This document shows, piece after piece, positions 1 through 5,194 of a stretch of 5,914 bases of DNA (position 1 is the stretch's first letter; the number at the start of each line of letters is the position of its first letter). The DNA is from Roseimaritima sp. GTDB lineage: Bacteria > Planctomycetota > Planctomycetia > Pirellulales > Pirellulaceae. Below the pieces are notes generated by a model. The model had not been told where the DNA came from, did not search any database, and saw only the letters and a list, made by a program, of their open reading frames with translations. The translations under genes were made by a program, and so were the position numbers. The DNA lies in NCBI GenBank assembly GCA_007124075.1, contig SLFV01000218.1:1-5914 (forward strand), written 5' to 3'.

Positions 1-1042
1 ATGTCAGCCCGGTGCCCAGCACGAAGGGGGGAATGTCGGTTTCGATCAAACCACTGACTGCGGGTTGTTGAGAAAGCAAGCGGACCAGCAACAGCGCTGC
101 GCCGATACCGACGATCGCGCCAATCACGCTCAGGGAAACGGCCTCGTACAAAATCATCCGAACGATTCGGTTGCGCCGCCAGCCAATCGCGCGGAGAACG
201 CCGATCTCGCGGGTCCGTTCTTGGACCGACATGATCATCGTATTCATCACCCCAACACCTCCAATGACCAACGCGATTGCGGAGGTCAGCCAAGCCATCG
301 CGGTGACAAGTTTGATTTCCGTCAGGCTGTCTACGTGTTCCCGAGCCGGACGGGCAACGATCCCACGCTCCAGGGCTTCAATATCCGCTGCAACCCGCTG
401 TACCAATTCGGCGTCGTTTCCGTCACTTGTAATGACGCTCATCCCCAACACCTGATCCTCACGCCCAATCAGTGGTTGTAGTTCGCGCATCGGAATCACC
501 ACCGAACCGCTTTCCAGGATGCTGAAACTGTCGAAAATCCCAACGACCTCAAATAACTCCCCGTCATAAACCTCGACCTGATCACCGACTTGTTTATTCA
601 GGTTATTTGCCAGCACCGAGCCGAGATTCACTTTGCGGTGATCTTGGTTGGTAATAAACCGTCCCTTTGCCAACTGCAGATGTTCAAACACGAACGACTC
701 CGGCACCCAGCCATTGACCACGACCATGAACAGATCGTATTCGGGAAAACTGATCACGTCGTTCACCCCCGGAATCACGTTAGCGACCCCGTCGATCGCC
801 TGCACTTTTTCCACTAATGACTCCGGAATGCCGCTTTCCAGTTGTCGCCCAACACGTCCTTTGACGACCAGCAGGTCGATCCCCGCTTCACTGTAAAGTT
901 TCATAAACGTCTGTTTGAAGGCAGTCGAAATTCCCACCAACGAAACGACGGAAGCGACCCCCAACGCAACAGCGACAACGGTCAGGATCGACCGTAGGGG
1001 ACGCCGGCGGATGTTCTTGAAAATGAAACTAGAAAATCGCAT
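1..1042 (-). CDS. ABC transporter permease, FtsX/MacB type (3' end outside window)
   Basis: Inner-membrane permease subunit of a MacB/LolCE-type ABC transporter; such proteins couple an ATPase to export or lipoprotein handling, and the substrate cannot be told here. The frame starts at the ATG at 1042 and stays open to base 1, giving 347 residues. The N-terminus is basic (FKNIRRRPLRS), followed by a membrane helix at about residues 18-38. A periplasmic MacB_PCD-like domain spans about 40-245. A second helix at about 247-271 leads into the conserved cytoplasmic motif MSVQERTREIGVLRAIG (271-287), followed by a third helix at about 300-323 with the usual Glu (E300) and Gly residues. The sequence stops at the start of the fourth helix. 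Family members are about 390-410 residues, so some 45-60 are missing. The start lacks a clear Shine-Dalgarno. The partner ATPase is not in the window and may lie beyond the left edge, downstream of this gene. Fold and family are certain; function is not. Confidence 0.93.
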   Translation of the reverse strand, partial: MRFSSFIFKNIRRRPLRSILTVVAVALGVASVVSLVGISTAFKQTFMKLYSEAGIDLLVVKGRVGRQLESGIPESLVEKVQAIDGVANVIPGVNDVISFPEYDLFMVVVNGWVPESFVFEHLQLAKGRFITNQDHRKVNLGSVLANNLNKQVGDQVEVYDGELFEVVGIFDSFSILESGSVVIPMRELQPLIGREDQVLGMSVITSDGNDAELVQRVAADIEALERGIVARPAREHVDSLTEIKLVTAMAWLTSAIALVIGGVGVMNTMIMSVQERTREIGVLRAIGWRRNRIVRMILYEAVSLSVIGAIVGIGAALLLVRLLSQQPAVSGLIETDIPPFVLGTGLT

Positions 1043-1092
1043 AGGTTGATTTGCGAAAGTGAGGTAACCCAACCCATCCGTTGAGTTGCAAG

Positions 1093-1110
1093 AAAAACGA
1101 GGTTTCCCCG
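1093..1110 (-). terminator. Possible intrinsic terminator after the aldo/keto reductase gene
   Basis: Read on the minus strand, CGGGG, a three-base AAA loop and CCTCG form a five-pair stem with one G-U wobble, directly followed by five T. It lies 34 bases beyond the reductase stop codon and about 50 bases before the permease start. If active, it would separate the two genes. The stem is short, so strength is doubtful. Confidence 0.4.
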
Positions 1111-1144
1111 AGAATCAAGCGGCGAATCAGGAGCCATTAAAGCA

Positions 1145-2137
1145 CTATTTCCCCGCGTACCAAACCCCACGTAGCCAATCGTGTCGCTGCAGCAGTTGCA
1201 GGCAGGCGGGTGACAAGTCGGCCAGCGCGGTGCTGGCGACGTTGGTCGCAACCTGTTGCGGGTTTCGCATCCCAACCAACACGCACGATACAGCGGTAGG
1301 AGCCATCGCGAATTTTAATGCGATATCGGTTAGCGTGTAACGCTGCGCCAAACCAAGTCTTTCCAGGTCGAATCGGATTTGCTGCAAGCGTTGGTGGCAC
1401 CGTGCCAAGCGATCGCCCGCGAAATAGGCTCGCCGAAAATCATCATTAGCAAAGAGGTGATCGGCCGGGAATTTTCCCGTCAGGCTGCCCTGGTCCAATG
1501 GGGCGCGCACAATCACCCCGGTGCCAGTTTCCTCCGCCACGGAAAAAAGCTGTGCGGATGCTTCTTGTTGGAAAACGTTGAATACGATTTGAATCGTGTC
1601 GACCAAGCCGTTTCGCATTAAATCAATCACACAATGCTGATCGTTTTCAGGGGCGCAGACCCCGACCATGCCCACCTTGCCCTCTTCTTGAAGCCGCCGC
1701 AAGACCAGCAGCGGCTGCGGATCATCGTTCCAAGCTCTTGTCCAGGAGTGCAGTTGCAACAGCCCAACCCGCTCGGTGTGAAACCGCCTCAATAGGTCGT
1801 CAATCAGTATTTGCAGGTAATTGGCGCTGTAGCGATCCTGCCAACGACAGTAGGGGGAGGGTGGCCACGGCCCTTCACTTGGAGGGGCTTTGGCCGAAAT
1901 CAGCAAATCAGGCGTCTGACGCTGGGCAAGGAACTCCGCGACCAACTGCTCGCTGCGACCGCCACCGTAACCGGGAGAAGTATCGATCAGCGTCACCCCC
2001 GCGTCCACGGCAGCATGCAAGGCGGCCATGGATTCAGTATCGTCCTGCGGCCCCCATTGACCGCCCAGCGGCCAAGTTCCGAAGCCAAGCTCCCCGGCAA
2101 GGGGGCCATTGGTACCTAGCCTGCGTTTTTGTATCAT
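1145..2137 (-). CDS. Aldo/keto reductase family oxidoreductase
   Basis: NAD(P)H-dependent cytoplasmic oxidoreductase of the aldo/keto reductase superfamily, a TIM barrel of about 330 residues and of full length here. Counted from the upstream GTG, the catalytic tetrad is visible: Asp53 and Tyr58 in LIDTSPGYGGGRSE, Lys84 in LISAK, and His131 in LLQLHSW. The cofactor-binding signature near the C-terminus is VGMRNPQQVATN (289-300). A Trp/Pro-rich stretch (about 86-104) sits in the loop after the catalytic Lys, as in several bacterial members. The ATG at 2137 is chosen as start; a GTG directly before it (2140) is in frame and could also serve, with AAGGA about 12 bases further upstream. The gene is alone: 129 bases separate it from the secreted-protein gene upstream, and a possible terminator follows it. 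Substrate and pathway cannot be inferred, since the family acts on sugars, steroids, methylglyoxal and many other carbonyls. Confidence 0.93.
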   Translation of the reverse strand: MIQKRRLGTNGPLAGELGFGTWPLGGQWGPQDDTESMAALHAAVDAGVTLIDTSPGYGGGRSEQLVAEFLAQRQTPDLLISAKAPPSEGPWPPSPYCRWQDRYSANYLQILIDDLLRRFHTERVGLLQLHSWTRAWNDDPQPLLVLRRLQEEGKVGMVGVCAPENDQHCVIDLMRNGLVDTIQIVFNVFQQEASAQLFSVAEETGTGVIVRAPLDQGSLTGKFPADHLFANDDFRRAYFAGDRLARCHQRLQQIRFDLERLGLAQRYTLTDIALKFAMAPTAVSCVLVGMRNPQQVATNVASTALADLSPACLQLLQRHDWLRGVWYAGK

Positions 2138-2168
2138 CACCGCCAGTCGGCTTCCTTCGCTAGACGAA

Positions 2169-2184
2169 CAGCCTGTTGAAAAAG
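2169..2184 (+). repeat. Direct repeat copy A (CAGCCTGTTGAAAAAG)
   Basis: These 16 bases recur exactly at 4088-4103 in the same orientation. Similarity continues imperfectly for about 15 bases to the right: a G run, then TGA, then C-rich sequence in both copies. This copy lies 31 bases upstream of the aldo/keto reductase start. The sequence resembles the end of an insertion element or a dispersed intergenic repeat, but no transposase or inverted partner is present. Confidence 0.6.
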
Positions 2185-2233
2185 GGGATTGACCCCCGCG
2201 ACCTTCGATTTTCCAATGATTTTAGCGAGGCCT

Positions 2234-2257
2234 CCCAAAGGTTGGTTCCCTTTTGGG
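2234..2257 (-). terminator. Hairpin downstream of the secreted-protein gene, terminator candidate
   Basis: CCCAAAGG (2234-2241) and CCTTTTGGG (2249-2257) pair over eight positions with one bulged base and a seven-base loop. The hairpin begins about 10 bases after the stop codon of the secreted-protein gene. There is no T run after it on the minus strand, so it may stabilise the mRNA 3' end or need a termination factor instead of acting as a classic intrinsic terminator. Confidence 0.35.
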
Positions 2258-2266
2258 GCAGGCTGT

Positions 2267-2962
2267 CTATTCGTAATAAGCACTTCGTCGAATGCTTTCG
2301 TTCTTGCCAGGAATCCAGTTTGGATCGTCTTCAAAGGGGTCTTTCAATTGGTCCGGGACGGTGGGCGCGGGAACCCGTGGATCTTGCAATGGTTTCGCTT
2401 CGGGGACTCGCTCCGGCCTGGGCAATGGATTGGATGGTAGCCTGGGCATGGTTTTCAACATCGATGGCGGAACCTGATCTTGAACCGGACGGGCCATTGA
2501 TCTTTCCGCCTGTATTTTCTTCGTCGGAATCGGAACAGGAACCGGTGGCAGAGTCTCCTCATCGATTCCGGCGTGATTTGGCGCTACGGGGCATACCCAC
2601 TCCCCTGCCTTCTGCCCTCGGATGCCTTCGAAGTGGGTGTTACAGCCGATCGAGTCGCACGCTGCAGAATCGCATGGGGCAAAATTGCAGCCCCCACCAG
2701 CATCGCACTGACCGCATCGTTGATGAGGTGGTTGCAGTCGCAGGGTGCACTCAATCCCACCGGCGATATTGTCAAACAATTTGTAAATGGCTTGGCCAGC
2801 ACTGATGGTTTCCGGGATCGTTTGACGGACCGGTTTGCGCCGCTCCCCTGCGGAGCCCCGTTGCTTTTCCGCTCCCGCGACGATGCCGGAAAACGCTGCA
2901 TAAATCCCCACGGTAACGAGAGATAACGCCAACTGCTTGACAGGACCTCGCGCTCGTTCCAT
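2267..2962 (-). CDS. Secreted Cys- and Pro-rich protein of unknown function
   Basis: I do not recognise a family. The 231-residue product has a basic N-terminus (MERARGPVK), a hydrophobic stretch at about 10-29 and a likely signal peptidase site after VAGA (residue 31), so it is probably exported. Eight Cys lie between 72 and 124: C72, a CxxC at 83-86, a ladder at 92, 97, 102 and 107, and C124. From about 125 to 218 the chain is Pro-rich (more than 20 Pro) with acidic and basic residues and no predicted fold, ending in DPFEDDPNWIPGKNESIRRS. The start is supported by GGAAGG seven bases before the ATG, the best ribosome site in the window. An antisense frame of similar length exists but has no such features. 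It is a plausible envelope or surface protein with disulfides or metal binding. It stands alone, with a hairpin after it and a 148-base gap before it. Confidence 0.75.
   Translation of the reverse strand: MERARGPVKQLALSLVTVGIYAAFSGIVAGAEKQRGSAGERRKPVRQTIPETISAGQAIYKLFDNIAGGIECTLRLQPPHQRCGQCDAGGGCNFAPCDSAACDSIGCNTHFEGIRGQKAGEWVCPVAPNHAGIDEETLPPVPVPIPTKKIQAERSMARPVQDQVPPSMLKTMPRLPSNPLPRPERVPEAKPLQDPRVPAPTVPDQLKDPFEDDPNWIPGKNESIRRSAYYE
2630..2689 (-). repeat. Four-unit Cys pentapeptide-period repeat in the secreted protein
   Basis: Residues 92-111 read CNFAP, CDSAA, CDSIG, CNTHF: four units of Cys followed by Asp or Asn and three variable residues. The DNA units differ (TGC and TGT, AAT, GAT, GAC and AAC), so this is not a recent tandem duplication; the protein pattern seems to be what is kept. 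Confidence 0.6.
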
Positions 2963-2969
2963 GACCCAA

Positions 2970-2975
2970 CCTTCC
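2970..2975 (-). promoter_or_regulatory. Ribosome binding site of the secreted-protein gene
   Basis: GGAAGG on the minus strand, seven bases before the ATG at 2962. It fixes the start and the coding strand of this otherwise unrecognised gene. Most other starts in the window have no such match. Confidence 0.6.
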
Positions 2976-3097
2976 GTTTTTTCGGCATAAACAGCATCAC
3001 AACCTGGAACCTAGGATCGGATCACTACTACCAGAAAAAAAAGAATAACCAGAAGGGTCGATAGGTGTTTCCTAGATTACCTGGATTGACATTCAAG

Positions 3098-3115
3098 GCT
3101 AGTCGACTATCTAGC
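3098..3115. repeat. Short inverted repeat at the 3' end of the methyltransferase gene
   Basis: GCTAG (3098-3102) and CTAGC (3111-3115) flank an eight-base centre; an alternative perfect ten-base palindrome TAGTCGACTA lies at 3100-3109. It overlaps the TAG stop codon at 3111. There is no T run after it, so a terminator role is weak. The rest of the gap (2963-3097) is AT-rich, with an eight-base A run at 3034-3041 on the plus strand, and I see no clear promoter in it. Confidence 0.3.
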
Positions 3116-3956
3116 GTCTGATTTCCATGCGCATCCGATCGAGCTGGTGTCGTAATTCGTACAGCAAGATTGCCACCGCATTCGTGACGTTCAGTGAATC
3201 AACGGTCGCCACCAATGGGATTTCCAGCGCATGTTGACACAGTTCTAGCCATTTCTTGTCCAATCCCGCGTATTCGTTACCGACCAACAGGATAGAACGA
3301 CTTGCCGGCTGAAAGTTGCGACAGTCAACGGCTTGCGAGGTTTGCTGGCCAGCTAGCAGTCGATATCCGAACTTGTCGCGCAGACGCCGTAGGCAAGCCA
3401 GTAGATCACGTGGCTGCAGGATCGGAACTTGGAACACGTTGCCCATCGAAACCCGCACCGATCGACGCGAAAAAGGGTCGGCGGACTGCGGGCCGACAAT
3501 CAGACCATCACAGCCGAAAGCTGCTGCAAGACGGATGATTGATCCCAGATTGTCAGGCAAGACGGTGTGCGGACAGCACAGCAGCAGCGAGGGGGCGGCT
3601 TTGTCGGGGGACCGCTGGGGGGAGACCACGGTGTCGATCGTCGCCACACGGCGTGTGGCGCAGGCCATAACCCCCGCATGAAAGTCAAAACCAACCAGTT
3701 GAGAACAAAGGCTGTGCAGAAGACGGTAAACCGTGGTTTCCTTGGGAACCAAGCCAATCATGCGGTCAAACCGTTTGTCGCTCAGAAGAACGCTGTTGAT
3801 TTCCCAGCCGCTTTGAAATAAACGTTCGGTGACCAGTATCCCTTCTGCAATCAGCCAATTGCTCCAACGCGAGACATTGGTTTTCCGTAAGTCGCGATAC
3901 GGGTCCAAGCGTTGGTCATCAAGTGCGTTAATTTCAAAGATTTTGACCGGATTCAT
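3111..3956 (-). CDS. SpoU/TrmH-family RNA 2'-O-ribose methyltransferase
   Basis: Transfers a methyl group from S-adenosylmethionine to a ribose 2'-OH of rRNA or tRNA in the cytoplasm; the target base cannot be read from sequence. The 281 residues fit the family's two-part form. A substrate-binding N-terminal domain (about 25-105, with LIAEGILVTERLFQSG) is joined to a SPOUT knot domain (about 122-270). All three SPOUT motifs are present: motif 1 PDNLGSIIRLAAAFG (134-148, with N136 and R142), motif 2 LLVGNEYAGL (223-232, with E228) and motif 3 IPLVATVDSLNVTNAVAILLYE (246-267, with S254, L255, N256). Motif 3 has Thr where Ser is common after LNV, a mild change. The ATG at 3956 is the first in frame and has no Shine-Dalgarno. 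The gene is divergent from the WYL-like gene, across a shared 188-base region. No modification partner genes are nearby. Confidence 0.93.
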   Translation of the reverse strand: MNPVKIFEINALDDQRLDPYRDLRKTNVSRWSNWLIAEGILVTERLFQSGWEINSVLLSDKRFDRMIGLVPKETTVYRLLHSLCSQLVGFDFHAGVMACATRRVATIDTVVSPQRSPDKAAPSLLLCCPHTVLPDNLGSIIRLAAAFGCDGLIVGPQSADPFSRRSVRVSMGNVFQVPILQPRDLLACLRRLRDKFGYRLLAGQQTSQAVDCRNFQPASRSILLVGNEYAGLDKKWLELCQHALEIPLVATVDSLNVTNAVAILLYELRHQLDRMRMEIRR

Positions 3957-4031
3957 TCACGGATGATAATTGCAGTGCTCCGTTTTCGAAAGTTGGCTAA
4001 ACGTCCCGATAATACCATTGTCGAGCGGTCC

Positions 4032-4059
4032 TTAATTGTCGGTTGACCTAAGGTGTCAA
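4032..4059 (-). promoter_or_regulatory. Dyad and possible promoter in the methyltransferase/WYL divergent region
   Basis: TTGAC (4043-4047) and GTCAA (4055-4059) are perfect inverted arms around CTAAGGT; allowing a two-base offset the dyad reads as two AGGTCA-type half sites. On the minus strand the right arm gives a perfect TTGACA -35 hexamer, with a poor AATTAA -10 (4032-4037) after 16 bases, pointing to the methyltransferase gene. On the plus strand GATAAT (4069-4074) resembles a -10 for the WYL gene but its spacing to TTGACC is 20 bases. A regulator bound here could affect both genes. This is pattern inference only. Confidence 0.25.
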
Positions 4060-4087
4060 ACCGGGGCCGATAATTTCCGATAGTTAG

Positions 4088-4103
4088 CAGCCTGTTGAAA
4101 AAG
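4088..4103 (+). repeat. Direct repeat copy B (CAGCCTGTTGAAAAAG)
   Basis: Exact second copy of the 16-base sequence at 2169-2184, same orientation. It lies 41 bases before the WYL-like gene start. As in copy A it is followed by a G run, TGA and C-rich sequence. Together with copy A it brackets the secreted-protein and methyltransferase genes, but direct orientation and normal gene content argue against a transposon unit. Confidence 0.6.
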
Positions 4104-4144
4104 CGGGGCTGAGCCAACGCCAAGAAATCGTTCGGGGGATTCCG

Positions 4145-4405
4145 ATGTCTGGACCAATGTTAAAACTACTGCAGCAGTCAATTCAGGACTGCGATCATTG
4201 GGTAGTTGAATTTGATTACCGGGATTCAAAGGGGCATACGACGCGGCGAGTTGTTAGTCCGATTCGGATGCTTCCGGGGCAGCGATTCCTTGCACTCTGC
4301 CTTTGCCGCGAAGCCCCGCGCCAGTTTTATCTGAATCGTTGTAGCGGGGCGGTTTTGCGTCCGGCATGCGAAGTGATGATGCCCATGCCAATCGGCGTGG
4401 GATAA
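4145..4405 (+). CDS. Small stand-alone WYL-like domain protein
   Basis: An 86-residue protein that matches the WYL-domain pattern over nearly its whole length. A strand VEFDYRDSKGHTTRRVVSPI (21-40) corresponds to the usual I-x-Y-x(3)-G-x(3)-R-x-V-x-P, followed by RFLALCLCREAPRQFYLNR (47-65), which corresponds to the WYL core and the R-x-F-x-L-x-R tail. By this alignment the namesake Trp-Tyr-Leu is Arg-Phe-Leu (47-49). WYL domains sense ligands or nucleic acids in DeoR-like regulators and in defence and CRISPR-associated regulators. Those proteins usually carry a DNA-binding HTH and a C-terminal extension, and both are absent here. The start is supported by GGGGGA five bases upstream. No phage-defence genes are nearby, so the role is unknown; it may bind a ligand or modulate another regulator. 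It converges with nusB after a 38-base gap that contains a run of eight G. Confidence 0.75.
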   Translation: MSGPMLKLLQQSIQDCDHWVVEFDYRDSKGHTTRRVVSPIRMLPGQRFLALCLCREAPRQFYLNRCSGAVLRPACEVMMPMPIGVG

Positions 4406-4443
4406 CAACCTGCTGGAAAGAATGTTACCCATGAAGGGGGGGG

Positions 4444-4905
4444 TTACGGGACAGCTTCGCCTGATTCTGAGAGGGTGTCGGTCTGCAACCGCTTCACGGG
4501 CGCGTGTCCTCGCTTCAGGACTCGGTCCAATACCCCGTTGATGAATCGCGGGCTGTTCTTGTCGCCATAGCGATTGGCCAAAGATATTGCTTCCGTAATC
4601 GCCACCGAACCAGGAGTCCCCGCAAACAGGATTTCGTAGCCTCCCAATCGCAAAATGTTGCGGTCGATTACCGCCATCCGATCCAAGGACCAATTGGTTG
4701 TCAACGCGGTCAGGCGTTCATCGATGTCTGCGCGATGTTGCAACGTTCCCGCTAGTAATTCGGCTGCGAATTCCGCAAGTTTACGCCGTTTTTGCATGCG
4801 AGCCAGCAGGAAGGCAAACGAGGCATCTGTATCCCTACTTGGATTGATGTCGGCTTCGTACAGCAACTGCAAAACCATTTCCCGAGCACGACGCCGAGTT
4901 GCCAT
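4444..4905 (-). CDS. nusB: Transcription antitermination factor NusB
   Basis: All-alpha RNA-binding protein that, with NusE (ribosomal protein S10), binds boxA RNA and supports antitermination on rRNA operons. The 153 residues have the family's normal length and landmarks: Arg-rich start [19 protein letters not shown] (1-19), the [13 protein letters not shown] helix (43-55), [22 protein letters not shown] (71-92) and the C-terminal signature [30 protein letters not shown] (101-130). A polar tail of about 20 residues follows. The start is the ATG at 4905; the frame is open further up to an ATG at 5046, but those 47 residues are basic, low-complexity and unlike NusB. No Shine-Dalgarno is visible. 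The ribH gene often found next to nusB is not here: the gene is divergent from a histidine kinase and converges with the WYL-like gene. Confidence 0.95.
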   Translation of the reverse strand: MATRRRAREMVLQLLYEADINPSRDTDASFAFLLARMQKRRKLAEFAAELLAGTLQHRADIDERLTALTTNWSLDRMAVIDRNILRLGGYEILFAGTPGSVAITEAISLANRYGDKNSPRFINGVLDRVLKRGHAPVKRLQTDTLSESGEAVP

Positions 4906-4954
4906 AGTCTTGTTTTGTTTTGGAAAGCGGGAAGTGTGAATCAATAAAAGATAC

Positions 4955-4975
4955 CAGCGGCGTGTTGTACCGCTG
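4955..4975 (-). promoter_or_regulatory. Hairpin in the nusB upstream region
   Basis: CAGCGG (4955-4960) and CCGCTG (4970-4975) form a perfect six-pair GC-rich stem with a nine-base loop. On the minus strand it ends about 50 bases before the nusB start and is followed, after five bases, by TCTTTTATT. It could be a weak terminator of upstream transcription or an element of the nusB leader. The transcription start is unknown, so the role is open. Confidence 0.25.
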
Positions 4976-5096
4976 CGACGGTTCTTTCGACAACCCCCCG
5001 CCAAGCGACTCACGGGCAAGTGAATCGTCGCGAGAGCCCTTCGCATGACCTATCTTGTCAGATTTCCAGCAGGTCGCAACGATAAGGACTTAGGGA

Positions 5097-5140
5097 ATTG
5101 ACGACACCGTTCCACGATATCGACTCGCCTCCGTGTCAAT
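5097..5140. promoter_or_regulatory. Nested dyad upstream of the histidine kinase, operator candidate
   Basis: The perfect palindrome CGATATCG (5115-5122) and the outer inverted arms ATTGAC (5097-5102) and GTCAAT (5135-5140) share exactly the same centre, with 12 unpaired bases on each side. The element lies 55-98 bases before the kinase start, in the 289-base region divergent from nusB. Its left arm contains TTGAC, which could double as a -35, but no good -10 follows at normal spacing. Elsewhere between 4906 and 5194 I see only the hairpin at 4955-4975 and no supported gene. Confidence 0.3.
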
Positions 5141-5194
5141 CGAGATAGTACCGGCGTGCTCGCTGATAACGTTTCTCGTTGGGGATCATGATTG

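Noticed and set aside
65..896. Plus-strand frames opposite the permease (65-481, 171-455, 590-817, 648-896)
   Set aside because: They are antisense shadows of a clear FtsX-type permease frame that is open across the whole region.
1738..2163. 141-residue plus-strand frame opposite the aldo/keto reductase
   Set aside because: It is Arg-rich with no domain, and lies antisense to a frame with the complete catalytic tetrad.
2137..2334. 65-residue minus-strand frame whose stop overlaps the reductase start
   Set aside because: Its first third lies out of frame over the end of the secreted-protein gene, part of it is made by the 16-base repeat, and it has no recognisable features. Start-stop overlap alone is not enough.
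2176..2805. 209-residue plus-strand frame opposite the secreted-protein gene
   Set aside because: It begins inside the repeat and has no domain, signal or ribosome site. The minus frame has a signal peptide, a strong ribosome site and an ordered Cys pattern.
3086..3113. Consensus TTGACA with TATCTA on the plus strand at the end of the methyltransferase gene
   Set aside because: The spacing is acceptable (16) but the -10 is poor, and it would only transcribe antisense into the methyltransferase gene, with no plus-strand gene to serve.
2169..4103. Composite mobile unit bounded by the two 16-base repeats
   Set aside because: The copies are in direct orientation, no transposase or integrase lies between, and the content includes a housekeeping-type RNA methyltransferase. 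No target-site duplication is visible.
4906..5046. 47-residue N-terminal extension of NusB
   Set aside because: NusB proteins start with the Arg-rich helix at the ATG 4905. The extension is basic and low in complexity and spans the GC-rich hairpin, as expected for untranslated sequence.
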